A stretch of DNA of 64,000 nucleotides. Source: Colius striatus (Eukaryota > Chordata > Aves > Coliiformes > Coliidae). This document shows, one piece after another, positions 37,701 to 50,165 of this stretch (position 1 is the stretch's first letter; each line of letters starts with the position of its first letter). Under the pieces are notes generated by a model, which saw only the letters and a program-made list of their open reading frames with translations, had not been told where the DNA came from and did no database searches. The stretch covers positions 16,848,597 to 16,912,596 of the forward strand of contig NC_084775.1 of assembly GCF_028858725.1 (NCBI RefSeq), in the 5' to 3' direction. The translations under genes and the position numbers were made by a program.

Positions 37701-40613
37701 TGGTCAGAATCGACTCTTTGGCCCTGTGAAAGCAAAGTATAGGGAGGGGGAGATGGGGTCGGGGACTGCAGGTTTGGGGTTTAAAGGGAGCAGAGGGGAG
37801 CGGCCATTTGGGAGCCATCTCCTCTGAGCAAGGAAGGGGAGAGGGTCAACTTTTAGCAGGCAGCCAGTGTACACCGGGCAGGGCGGCTCCAGCCTCTGTG
37901 TGTCATATCCCAGAGTCTGTCTTCTGTGTCTCGGGACTTTCTCGAGTCCCCTAATCCTCTTTGTGCTCAAGATGCAGATATCGCTACTGTCTCAAAGGAT
38001 GATTCTCAGCATTCTGGTGCCGATCTGGAGCTGCTTTTCTTGCATTAGAAGCTTAAACTTCGGATTGATTTTTGTCTCTTGAAGTTTACTAGTGGTCCCG
38101 TTCCACAGCATCAGCCACTGCGCTTCCGAATCATCCTTTTTCAGTCTAGTTCCCTTCATCTTCACGTTCTTTAGTCTCGAAGCCACACTTCTTGTGCATT
38201 CATCATCTGTCTGGACAGGAACTTGTCATCCCTGGCCGTTACTTTTGCCTCTGCGTGCAGCTGCCCTAGAGCTTCCTCACTTTACCATCGCAGTCCCACG
38301 AGCCTTTTTGCTCAATGGCGTTTCCATTTCGGTGTTCTGTCACCGGGACTCGTCTCCTATTTCTGTGTCAGCATCCACATTCCCTGCAGTGTCAGTCTCA
38401 GCATGTGGGTGTCGGGCTCGGAGCCGCTCTGCCCGGGGGACGTGAGGCCCAGCGTTAGGGATTTGCTGTAATGCCAGCCTGGAGTTGAATTCTGAACAGC
38501 TTTGTAGAATGTTGAGCTCTGGAACTCTTTGTCTGTGGTTGTGCCTCTGGGTGACTTGTTTTCTATCTGTCTTCACAGACACAGAGGAAACAAGCTGCAC
38601 CCCAGAGAACGACCTGAGGACGGACCGGATCGCCGAGAGAAGGTTAGCGATGATGTGAGGTGAGAGGCAAGAGTGTGATGGGCAGATGTACCGCTACATG
38701 ATGCTGTGTTTTGCGTTCTGTTTTGAGGGTTCGAAGGCACGATGGAGGAAGGACATGGGCATCTGAGAGGACTCGGCCAGGTGAGCGGAGATCGGGGGCT
38801 AAAGCAGCTGTTTTTAGGGGCCATCGGTGATGAAGTTACCAGATTTCCTCGTTTGTGTCTCACTGGAGGACCCTCAGCCTGACGCAGCAGGATGGAATGA
38901 CCCCAGTGGAGGGCTAGAGGCCAAGGTAAAGGAGCCAGAGCTGGGGATCCCTGTGGGTTTGTTCAGTATCTCATCATGTGTTCTAGTTTCTTGTTTGTAT
39001 CTTTTCGCAGGTGCCATAAGATGCCTGGAAGGGTGAAGCCACACACTGAGGAGGAGGCTGAAAAGGTGAGGCAAGTGTGATCCCCGATGGTGTTTAAAGC
39101 TGTCTTGCTGCAAGGCAGTGAATTGTTTTTCTTGTTTTTCAGGGGCCATGAGGGCAGCCTTCGGAGCATTTGCAGTGAGCCGGGCCGGTAGCGACGAGGG
39201 TGTCAGGGCCGGCGCATTCGAAGAAGCGCCAGTTATTTTCTGTCTTTGAATCTCCGGCGCCTAAGGGATGACGACAGCCGTGTGGGACTCTGGAAGGAGC
39301 AGGGTGAGCGGAACACCTCTGCCTTTGGAGGGAGTGGTTGTCAGAGCGGAGGTCGGTGTAGACTGATGCCATGCTCACCATTTGCCCCATTCATGGGGTT
39401 TCTTTTGATCAGGTTGCCGACCCCCAGGAAGAACGTGGCACCCGAAGAAAGGCCTCAGTGAGCGATGTAATTTCCACAGAGATGGACTTCAGAGCATCAC
39501 GCAAGTTAAGTTGAGTGAAAGGGTCGGGGAGGGGCAAGGAGGGGGAGGTGATGTTGAGAATTGCAGGATGGGGTTTTTAGGGTAGCAGTGGAGAGAGGTT
39601 GTTTGGGAACCCCCTCCTTTAGGCAAGGAAATAGTTAGGGTTAGGTTTTAAGAGGCAGTCAGGATGTGCCGGGCAGGGCGGTTCCAGCTTCTGTGTGGGT
39701 TGTCGTGTTGTCTGTCCTTTCCATCTCAGGATTTCTTCGAATCTCAAAGTCTTCTTTGCACTTGAGGACCACAGCACGTGACTTGAGCACCTTCCCTGAG
39801 GTCTCGAAGAACAAACCTCATGATTCAGTGCCGGTCAGGTGCCGCTTTTCTTGCATAAGGAACTTAAACTGTGGATCGGCTTCACATCTTGAAGTTCTCC
39901 GTCAGTTGTTTTCTCCAGTACGATGTTCCAGGCTGCGTCAGCAGCTCTTCTCAGTAGGCATCCCTGTTCTGAGATTTGGTCTCACTCTCTCCATCACTGC
40001 ATTCTCTAGGACTCACAATCAGGCTTCTTGCGCATCCATCATCCCAGTCTTCACAGTTACTTCTCATCCCGGGCTGTTCCCTCAGCCTCTTTGCGTGGCT
40101 GCCGTGGAGCCTCGCTTCTTTGTCACAGCCCCGTAGGTCTCTGTGCTTGAGGGTATTCTCTGTCCAGGCATCGTGTCGCCGAGTCTTCTCACTTCTGTGT
40201 CATGTCGTCTGTGTTCTATGTGGTGTCGGTGTTTGTGTGTGTGTTTACCTTAGAGCCCCTCTGCCCGGGGGTGTAGAGTCAAGAGCAGATGGAGGAGCAC
40301 TGAGTGTATGTCACTTTACTTTTGGCACATGGGCTTTGGGGTTTTGTTTACCGAGTGGAGTTTTTGGCTTTGGGTTTTGTGGAGTGAGTGGGCTCTTTGG
40401 GGTTTTGTTCAGCGGGTGAGCCTTTTTGGGTTTTGACTTTAGGATTTTGTACAGTGGGTGAGCTTTTTTTTTTCGGATTTTGGCTTTGGGGTTTTGTTTA
40501 GTGACTCGGCTTTGCATCTGGGTGACATGTTTTGTTCTATTTCCAGAGACAGACTGAAGCTGTGCTCCAAATAACACCACGAGGGGCAAGCAAAGTGCCT
40601 CGGTGCTGCCGTC

Positions 40614-40707
40614 ATGTGGACACAGTGCGGTACTGCAGCTCAGGAGCAGCGCATCGCAGCAGCATGGACACAACTTTTGGAATCGGACCTGCGGCTCTTC
40701 GCAAGTT
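40614..40707 (+). pseudogene. Degraded copy of the 35.14 kb ATG/promoter segment
   Basis: GTGCTGCCGTCATGTGGACA and CAGTGCGGTACTGCAGCTCA align with the 35130-35180 segment (GGTACCGCCGCCATGTGGAC, AAACTGCGGTCCTGCGACCC). The NRF1-like core has decayed to CAGCGCATCGCAGCAG. The ATG frame runs 31 codons to a TAA. A further copy lies at 42240-42330 with additional changes. Confidence 0.5.
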
Positions 40708-42006
40708 AAGTACCGGGATAATGCCGTGCCGGGGCTGGGAGGAAGGGATAAAGTTAAGAGTTACAGGGAGGGGTTTTGTGTAGTGCCTGGGCTTTGGGGT
40801 TTTGGCTTTCAGGGGTTTTGTGTAGTGCCTGGGCTTTGGAGTTTTGGCTGTCCGGAGTTTTGTGTAGTGAGTGTGGTTTTGACCTTGGGCTTTGGGATTG
40901 TGTTTAGTTGAGTGGGCTTTTTGGGTTTTGGCTTAGGGGTTTTGTTGAAATGTGGTTTTGCCTTTGGTGTTTTGTTGAGCAAGTTGGCTTTTGGCTTTGG
41001 GGTTCTCTTTGGTGAATGGGCCTTTTGGGTTTTGGCTGTGGTATTTTGTTGAGTGAATGTGGTTTTTGACTTAGTGGGTTGGTTATGTGAGTGTGGTTTT
41101 GACTTAAGGGTTTTGTGTAGGGATTGGACTTTTGGGGTTCTATTTTGTGAGTGTGACTTTGGGCTTTGGGTCAGTCAGTTTGCCTTTGGGCTTTGGCAGT
41201 TAAGGACAATTCTGTGTTGGGGCTGGGAGGAGGGGATAAGGTCGGGAGTCACAGGGAGCAGTTATAAAGGTTGTGTAGAGGAATGTTCCATAGCCAGTCC
41301 CCATTAGGCAAGGAAAGAGAGGAAGTTACTTCTCAGGACAAGGGCAGTGTGTGGCAGGCAGAGTGGCTCCAGTGTCTGTGTGGGTTGTTGTGTTGTCTGT
41401 CCTTCACATCTCAGGACTTCCTTGAGTCCCAAAGTCTTTTTTTGCACTTGAGGCACACGGCACATAGCCACTTTCCCTGAGGTCTCAAAGAACAAACCTC
41501 TTCGTTCTGGTGCCCATCAGTGCCACTTTTCTTGCATAAGAAGCTTAAACTGTGGATCATCTTCACATCTTGAAATTCTTTGTCGGTCGTTTTCCACGGT
41601 GCAGCGTTCCAGGCTGCGTCAGCAGCTCTTCTCGGTAGGCATCCCTGTTCTGAGATTTGGTCTCATTCCCTTCATTGCTACATTCTCTGGGACTCACAGT
41701 CAGGATTCCTGCACATCCATCATCCCAGTCCTGATCCTGGGCTATTCCCTTAGCCTCTTTGTGTGGCTGCCGTGGAGCCTCGCTTCTTTGTCACAGCCCC
41801 ACAGGCCTTGCCTTTAGGGCATCTCCAGTCCCGGCATCGTGTGACCGAGTCTCCTCCCTTCTGTGTTGTGTTGTCTGTGTTCTGTGTGGTGTTGGTGTTT
41901 ATATGTGTGTGTTTACCTTAGAGCCACTCTGCGTGGGGATGTAGAGTCAAGGGCAGGTGGAGGAGCACTGAGTGTATGTCAGTTCGCTTTTGATACGTGG
42001 GAGTTG

Positions 42007-42140
42007 GGGCTTTGGCTGCCGAGTGAGGTGCTGGGGCTTTGGCTGCCGAGTGAGGTGCTGGGGCTTTGGCTGCCGAGTGAGGTGCTGGGGCTTTGGCTGC
42101 CGAGTGAGGTGCTGGGGCTTTGGCTGCCGAGTGACGAGGT
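42007..42140 (+). repeat. 27-bp VNTR, about five copies
   Basis: Unit GGCTTTGGCTGCCGAGTGAG plus GTGCTGG, nearly perfect copies. Since 27 is a multiple of three, it stays open in several frames, which is not evidence of coding. Confidence 0.9.
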
Positions 42141-43351
42141 TTTGCATCTGAGTCACTTGTTTTGCTCTGTTTCCAGAGACTGAGGCTGTGCTCTGAATAA
42201 GAATACAAGGGGCAAGCAGAGTGTGTCAGTGCTGCTGTCATGTGGACACAGTGGGGTACTGAAGCTCAGGAGCAGCGCATCACAGTGGCACCCGCCAACT
42301 TTTGGAATCGGATCTGTGATTCTTTGCAAATTAAGTACCGGGATAATGCTGTGTTGGGGCTGGGAGGAGGGGACAAGGGTAGGAGTTACAGAGAGGGTTT
42401 TTGTGTAGAGCCTGGACTTTGGAGTTTTGGTTTTCAGGGGCTTTGGGGCGTGCCTGGGGCTTTTGGCTTTGGGGCGTGCCTGGGGCTTTGTGGAGTGAGT
42501 ATGGTTTTGGGCTTCAGTAGTGACTTGACTTTTGCTGTGTTTTCAAGTTTCTATTGTGCTTGCCAGTTAAATACAGGGACAATGCTGTGTTGGGGCAGGG
42601 AGGAGGGAACAAGGTTGGGAGTCAGAGGGAGGTGTTTCAAAGGTTGTGTAGAGGAGAGCAATGTTCCATAGCCAGTCCCCACAAGTTAAGGAGAGGGAGG
42701 CAGTTACTTCTCAGGACAATGGCAGCATGTCCCAGGCAGAGCGGCTCCAGCCTCTGTGTATGTCTCATGTCGTCTGACTTCCCCATGTCAGCTTCCTCGG
42801 GCCTCCTTGTTCTTCACTCTTTGCTCTTCAGCGGCAAGGTCCGGATCTCGGGCAGCATCCTCAGGGTCTTGATCCACTGATGCAGTGTGAGTCAAGCTCT
42901 TCTTGCGTAGCCATCCTTAAGCGTAGATCCATCTCACATCTTGGAAGATTCCAGACCGTACTCTTCTGCAGTACCGCTTCTGGCCGCATTGGCGGCTCCG
43001 CGCTTCAGCCATCCCTTTGCATGGACCCAGACTTCTTCCTCATGTCCTCAGGATCTCTGGTCCGGGGCGGTCCTCTGGTGCAGGCCTGGTCCATTTCATC
43101 TACCCTCTTTGGGGAGGCTGCTATAGAGCCTTCTCCTTTCAATGTAGCATCCTCTAGGTCTTTCCAGTCAACATCATCTGTGGCCGGGGCATCTCTGAGC
43201 CCAGTTCCCTGTTGTCTTTCTGTTGTCCATGTGTTCTTTCACCTGGTGTCGGTGTTTGCACAAGGGTAGTAATATTGCTCCATTGAAATGATCCCCTTTG
43301 CAATGTGCTGTCTGAGTTTTTGTGGTGTCTTTGTGATCTATTGTGTCTGTG

Positions 43352-44349
43352 TGTCGTGGTTTAGGCCCATCAGGGGACAAAGGCCACGATTAGCCTGGAG
43401 TACTGAAGAGGCTGAGAATTGCTCAAGGGCAGGGAGAGCTTAATTGCCACTTAAGGTTCAGGACAAAACAGACCAGGCCACTCGGTTTGGGGAAGAAAAC
43501 AGAAAATAATTTAATGCAACATCAACTAAAACATACCCCCAAAAACCCAAAACATAACCAAAATGAAACAACACAGAGCAATACATCAATGAAGAGTCCA
43601 ACCAGCCTTTTTAAGAACACCTTCCCGCCACCCCTCCCCTCTTCCCGGGCTCAGAGCCCTGATCCCGGGGTTTTTACCTTGTCCCCCCCTGAACGGTTCG
43701 GGGGGGCAGGCAGTGGGGGTTTCAGTTAGTCTGTTCCCAATAGCTTCTGCCGTTTGTCCCTCCTCAGGACGGGTGAACTCCACACCAGTCCTCCCTGCGA
43801 GTCCGTGGGGTAACTCACACGCATGGCAGCCCTGCACGGGCTGCTCCGATGCCCACTGACTCCAAAGGCTGCAGCTCGTCTCTGCCTCTCGTGTGGGGCT
43901 GCTCTGCGGCGTGCAGGCTCTCCAGCACGGCCTGGGCCATGGCCCCTCCCCACACAGTCCCTCTCCCGTCCGGGCTCACTCACACGGAGCTGCTGGGAAC
44001 TCTCGCTCCTGCCATGGATCTCCATAGGCTGCAGGGGCACAGCTGCATTCTCGCCACGGCTTGCAGAGGGGTCTCTGGTCTGTTGCTTCTCCTTCCTTCC
44101 TCCTTCTCTGGCTGAAGGGGCCGCGTGGTCGCCTCCATCTCCTGTCACTCTTACACCTCCTGCCTCGCATTCCGAATTCCCGTCCCCTAAATAGTGCTGG
44201 CAGAGGCGCCAGATTGGCCCAGCTGGGACGGAGATGGGTGTGAACCCAGGAGCCGGGGGAGAGTCCGCAAACTCTTTACCGGGTCTGCACTGCAACCCGC
44301 TCCCCCTGGTACTAAGCCAAAAGCTGCTCCTTGCTAAACCAGAACACCA
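43352..44349 (-). mobile_element. ERV LTR, about 1 kb
   Basis: The plus strand starts TGTCGTGGTTTAGGCCCATC and ends TAAACCAGAACACCA, so the element reads TG...CA on the minus strand with the CTGGTTTAG / CTAAACCACGACA termini of avian ERV LTRs. Matching duplications were not seen at either end, so borders may be off by a few bases. A poorly conserved CpG-rich centre (43.8-44.2 kb) gives long chance frames. Confidence 0.6.
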
Positions 44350-44389
44350 AGTCAATGTCTTTGAGGCAACACCACATTGTTCCTCAGCT

Positions 44390-45084
<695 letters not shown>

Positions 45085-47365
45085 CCCCACCTCAGCCCCC
45101 TCCCCTCCAGCACCAGCCTGGACCCCCGCGGGAGGAGGGTGCTGGGCGGCTCGTGGCCTGCTCACCCAGCCCCAGTGGCCCCACGGGACTGTCCTCCGTG
45201 GCCCCACCCCACGACCTTCTGGCCATCTCACTGCCCACCTCTCTGAGGGGGACGAGTGGCACCTCCAGCCCTGGTGTGCTGGGGAGTGGGTGACAGCCTC
45301 GGGGGAGGGTGCTGGGAGCTGTGGGCACCCGCAGGGGTGGGAGAAGCCGCTGGTGCGGGAGTGGAGCACCCAGGGAAGGTCCATCAGGGGACCAGAGGGA
45401 CAAGTGGCCCTGTGCCAGGAGAGGCCCAGCCCGTGGGGGCTCATGGTGGAGCTGGATTGGCCCAGGAGTGGGTGCTGGGGATGCCCCCCGTGCCCTGGGT
45501 GGCTGGTGGTGGCCAGTGGCCCACCCTTGGGGTGCTGGAGGAGCTGGGGAGGTCACGGTGGCCATCCCTGGCAGCGTTGTACCCATCTCACCTGACCCTG
45601 GCCCCAGAGGACCTGTCTCAGCACCACCATGTCTGCTTGGCCCTGCTGGACCCACCACAGGACCCATCATCTCAGCTTTGAAAGACACATCTTGACACCC
45701 ATCATCTCTTCTGGTCCAGCCCAGCTCATCTTGGCATCTGGAATCGCTGCTTGGTTTTGGTGCCCCTCATCTCCTCCTGCCCAGCTCATCTTGGCCCCCA
45801 TCACCTTCTCCAGGTCCTGCCCAGCCCATCTTGGCTCCCATCACCTTCTCTAGGTCCTGCCCAGCCCATCTTGGCTCCCATCACCTTCTCCAGGCCCTGC
45901 TCAGCTCATCTTGGCCCCCATCACCTTCTCCAGGTCCTGCCCAGCCCATCTTGGCTCCCATCACCTTCTCCAGGCCCTGCTCAGCTCATCTTGGCCCCCA
46001 TCACCTTTGCTTCTCCTGGATGCACCTTGGCACCCTCAATCTCCTGGTTCTGACCAACCAGTCCTGGTGCCCCTCATCTCTTTGCCCAGCTTGACCCATC
46101 TTGGTGCCCACCATCTTCTCCTGCTCCTGCCCATCCCATCTTGGCACCATCTTGCTTCTCCTGGACCCGTTCTGGTGCCCATCACCTCCCCCTGCCCAAC
46201 CCATCTTGGTGCTCCCCTCATCTTGTCCTGGTCTTCCTGGACCCATCTTGGCACCCATCATCTCCTCCTGCTCCTCTTGCACCCACCTTGGTGCCCATCA
46301 CCTCCTCCAGCACCCACCCACCCCCAGTGGCACCCAACACCCCCTCCTGGACCCCCCAGTGCCCTCATCTCCCCCATCCCCACCCACCTGGCACTGGCAG
46401 GTGCCCCCCAAAGCCACCCCCAAGTGCCTTCGGGTGACATGGGATGGTGAGGGTGGGGGGCACCCACAGGGGAGGGGGCACCCCAGGAGCACCCATGGGT
46501 GGGGAGGGGGTGGGGTGGGACAGGACACCCATCAGAGTCCAGAGATGTATAAAGAGAGTTATTAATTAGAAGCCCCTAATTATCAACCCAGATGCTGATT
46601 TCTCCTCGGGGTTGGGGGTCCATGGAGGGGAAGGGGGGGGGTCCCCAAAGTGGAGAGTCTTCAAGGTGGGTGTCACAAGGAAGGGGGTCCCCAAAGTGGG
46701 AGTCCTTAAGGTGGGAGGGGTCCCCAAAGTTGAGGGGGATGTCCCCAAGGTGGGTGTCACTAAGGTGGGGGTGTCCCCAAAGTAGGGAGAGGGGATCCCC
46801 AAGATGGGTGTCCCCAGGGGGAGGTCCTCAAGGTGGGTGTCACCGAGGTGGGGGGGTCCCCAAGGCGCAGAGTGTCCCCAGGGTGAGGGGGGATCCCCAA
46901 GGCACAGGGGGTCCCCGAGGTGGATGTCACAGGGTGAGGGGGGTCCCGGGGTGGGGGGACCCCCAGCGCTACCTCCCAGCTCTGCTCACTGCCAGGCGTG
47001 GGGGGGAGGGGGCACAGGGGGAGAGTGGGGGGTGACACCGGTGTGTGGGGGGGGTCCCCCAGGGCCGGGAGGGGTCCCCACTTCCTCTGTTCCCATTTAA
47101 CCCTTCCCCCCCTCAGCTTTTGTATTTCCCCTCTCTCTTTTTCCCCTTTTTCTCCCTTTTTTTCCGTTTCAGCCTTTTATTTATTATGAAGCCGACTCCG
47201 AGCATCTCCCCGAGTCCCCCCACCCCCGCGGCTGTGGGACCCTCCCCGCGCGTGGGCCGGGGGCGTGGGGGGGGGGGGGATCCAGATTGGGGGGAGGGGT
47301 CCAGAGGCACCACCCCCCGCCCCTCCCCCCACGGCGTGTGAATAAAAAGCGTCTGGCCGGTGCTG
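45085..47365 (+). other. ARHGAP39: ARHGAP39 3' untranslated region with minisatellites
   Basis: Runs from the stop codon to AATAAA at 47341-47346, the first polyadenylation signal seen. It contains two minisatellites: 45690-46015 (about 40-bp and 80-bp units with CAGCCCATCTTGGCTCCCAT and CACCTTCTCCAGGTCCTGCC), decaying to about 46300, and 46600-46960 (GGTCCCCAAAGTGGG, GGTGTCACTAAGGTG). The assignment as a 3' UTR rests on position and signal only. Confidence 0.6.
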
Positions 47366-47394
47366 CTCGTTCCCTCTGGAGCCCGTCAGTGGGG

Positions 47395-49110
47395 GACTGC
47401 GGGGGGCTACGGCGGGCTATATGGGCTATAAGGGGGCTATGGGGGGCTGTAGGGGCTATGCTGAGGCTATGGGGGGCTACCAAGATACTATGGGGGCTAT
47501 GAGGGCTATGGGGGGCTATGAAGGGGCTATAGGGACTATGAGAACGCTATGGGGGGCTATGAAGGGGCTATAGGGACTATGAGAAGGCTATGGGGGGCTA
47601 TGAAGGGGCTATAGGGGCTATGAGGATGCTATGGGGGGCTATGGGAGCTATGAGGGGTTTATAGTGGCTATAGGGGCTATGAAGAGACTATGGGGGGCTA
47701 TGAGGGGGCTATAGGGGCTATGAGGATGCTATGGGGGGCTATGGGAGCTATGAGGGGTTTATAGGGGCTATGAAGAGACTATGGGGGGCTATGAGGGGGC
47801 TATAGGGGCTATGAGGATGCTATGGGGGCTATGGGGGGCTATGAAGGGGCTATAGGGGCTCTGAGGAGGCTATGAAGGGGCTACAGGGACTATGAGAAGG
47901 CTATGGGGGGCTATGAAGGGGCTATAGGGGCTATGAGAAGGCTATGGGGAGATATATATGGTGTCTATAGGCTTCGGGGATGCCTATAGGGATATATGTG
48001 GGTGCCTACAGACTTATGGGGGTGTCTGTATGGTCATGTGTGTGTCTATAGGGATACGTGTGTGTGTGTCAGTAGGGTTATGGGGGTGTCTATAGGGATA
48101 TATGTGGGTGCCTATATGGTTATGGGGGATGCCTATAGGGATCTATGGGGGTGTCTATAGGGTTAAGGGGGTGTCTGTAAGGTTATGGGGGTGTCTCTAG
48201 GGGTACGTAGGAGTGTCAGTAGGGTTATGGGGGTGTCTGTAGGGATATATGTGGGTGTCTATAGGGTTAAGGGGGTGTCTGTAAGGTTAAGGGGGTGTCT
48301 GTATGAGTGTCAGTAGGGTTATGGGATGTCTCTAGGGATATATGTGGGTGTCTATAGGGTTAAAGGGGTGTCTGTAAGGATCCGAGAGGATCCCCAATGG
48401 ATCCTGGGCAGAACCCCCCAAAAAAAAGACCTCAACGGACCCAGGATAGAGGCTGGATGGATGCCGGATGGATCCCAAACGGATCCCAGCACAGAACCCA
48501 AACAGATCCTGGACAGTCTCCCCCAAAAAGACCTAAATGGACCCAGAGCAGAGGCTGGATGGATCCCAAATGGATCCCAGGCAACCTCCCCCTCCCCAAA
48601 AGGCTCTGAATAGACCCAGGATACAGCCTGGATGGATCCCAGCCCAGAGACAAAACAGATCCTGGATAAACCCCCCCAAAAAGACCCTAAATGGACCCAG
48701 GGCACAATCTGGATGGATCCCAGCCCAGAGACAAAACAGATCCTGGACAACCCCCCCCCAAAAAGACCCTAAATGGACCCAGGGCACAACCTGGATGGAT
48801 CCCAGCCCAGAGACAAAACAGATCCTTGATAACCCCTCCCCAAAAAGACCCTAAATGGACCCAGGACACAACCTGGATGGATCCCAGCCCAGAGACAAAA
48901 CAGATCCTGGACAACCCCCGCCCCCCAAAAGACCCTAAATGGACCCAGGGCAGAGCCTGGATGGATCCCAGACAAACCCCCCCCTCCCCAAAAGGCTCTA
49001 AATGGACCCAGGACACAACCTGGATGGATCCCAGCCCAGAGACAAAACGGATCCTGGACAAAACCCCCATAAAAAGACTGTAAATGGACCCAGGGCAGAG
49101 CCTGGATGGC
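47395..49110 (+). repeat. Three consecutive minisatellites
   Basis: 47395-47950: GGGGCTATGAGGGGGCTATA-type short units. 47950-48380: units of TATGGGGGTGTCTATAGGG and variants. 48385-49110: about 81-bp units with ACCTGGATGGATCCCAGCCC, AGAGACAAAACAGATCCTGG and AAAGACCCTAAATGGACCCA. Frames are open for long stretches only because of the repetition. They occupy the space where the first C8orf82 exon would be expected; no such exon was found. Confidence 0.9.
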
Positions 49111-49192
49111 CCCTGGATGGATCCCAGCCAGATCCCATTTGGCCCTTGCACCTGCTTTGGGATTTTGAGGCTTTTCCCCTTTTTTTCTGCAG

Positions 49193-49241
49193 CTTTTCCT
49201 GGATGACACCAAAGTGAAGAACTTCATCACTTGCTTCAAAG
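49193..49241 (+). CDS. C8orf82: C8orf82 (UPF0598) internal exon
   Basis: Acceptor TTTTTTTCTGCAG, 16 codons plus one base, donor G|GTACTG. Encodes LFLDDTKVKNFITCFK; human C8orf82 has a nearly identical LFLDD-K-KNFITCFK segment. It joins in phase (g + ac = Asp) to the 51243 exon. The preceding exon, with the N-terminal presequence-like region, is not visible. Confidence 0.92.
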
Positions 49242-49244
49242 GTA

Positions 49245-49835
49245 CTGGGATCCCCCCAAATCCTCCCCCTCAAAAATGACCCCTCAAAATGCCCCCAAAA
49301 ACCAAAATCCTCCCCAAATTATCCCCCAGATCCTCTCTGACCCCTTCCAAAGACCCAAATCCCACCCTAAAACCCCCACAAATAAGCCTCCCAAATCCCC
49401 CCAAAAAACCAAACCCCAACTCCCCCCGACCTCAAAAGCCCCCAAATCCCAACAATCCCCCTCAAATCCCCCCAGAGCATCCCAAAACCTCCCAAATCCC
49501 CCCCAAAAAGCCCCCAAATTCTCTCCAACCCCCCCAAAAATGTCAAATCCACCCAAACCCCCCAAAATATCCCCCCAAACAATCCCCAAAGTCTCCAAAT
49601 CCCCTCAAATCACCCCAAAAAACACAAAAGCCCCCCAGAAACCCCCAAATCCTCTCCAGTCCCCCCAAAATAAATCCCCCAAAAATCCCAAAAGCCCCCA
49701 AATCCCCAAAAAACCCCAAATCCCCTCCAACTCTCTCCAAAAACAATCAAAATCCCCCCAACCCCCCCAAATCTCCTCAGAACCCCTCCAAAAAAACCAA
49801 ATCACCCCAAAATCCCTCCTCCCCATCACCATTCA
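49245..49835 (+). repeat. C/A-rich low-complexity tract
   Basis: About 590 bp almost free of G on the plus strand, built from CCCCAAAATCCCCCCAAA-like words. It is open in two plus frames as a compositional artefact. Part of the C8orf82 intron. Confidence 0.85.
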
Positions 49836-50165
49836 GTAGCGTTTTAGCCTTAATTAGGGTCTTTAATTAGAGACTCATCTTTATTTGGGGTCTGATCTGT
49901 ATTGGGGGGCTGTGGGGTGGGGAGAAGATACTCTCATCCCCTTCATGGCCTTCGTAGGTGCCAAAACATCCTCCTCTCAACCTAATTTGCATATTAATCA
50001 CCACCTTAATTAACCACTTCCTGCCCTTAATTGCTCCCAGGCACTTGGTAACACTGATCCCTACTCCCCCCCAAACCTCCCTCAGCCCCTTCAAATCGCT
50101 TTCCCATTAAGGAACACCCCCCTTTCTCCGGTGTTAATTAGGGGAGGGTGTGAGATTAATTAAAG
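49836..50165. other. C8orf82 intron, TTAATTAG-rich unique sequence
   Basis: No gene. Recurring TTAATTAGG / CTTAATT words foreshadow the tandem array that follows. Confidence 0.4.

Larger units (their letters stand above)
37710..43295 (+). repeat. Family of decayed 1.3-1.8 kb tandem duplications
   Basis: Four diverged copies of one segment begin near 37.8, 39.6, 41.3 and 42.66 kb. Each has AGGCAAGGAA or similar, a GGCAGGGCGGCTCCAGCCTC-like block, CTGTCCTT...CTCAGGACTT and TTTCTTGCATTAGAAGCTTAA-like text. Spacer modules also recur: GGGATAATGCCGTGCCGGGG-like at about 40715, 42340 and 42580; an acceptor-like TTTCCAGAGACAGACTGAAG at 40541 and 42171 with a diverged relative at 38571; G/T-rich runs of GGGTTTTGGCTTTGG. 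No conserved open frame runs across copies. Exon-like pieces flanked by AG and GT occur between 38579 and 39500. I do not recognise the source sequence. Confidence 0.65.

Noticed and set aside
49231-49870. Two overlapping plus-strand frames of about 200 codons, rich in Pro, Lys, Ser and Asn
   Set aside because: Generated by the CCCCAAAA low-complexity tract in the C8orf82 intron; stops are rare because of composition.
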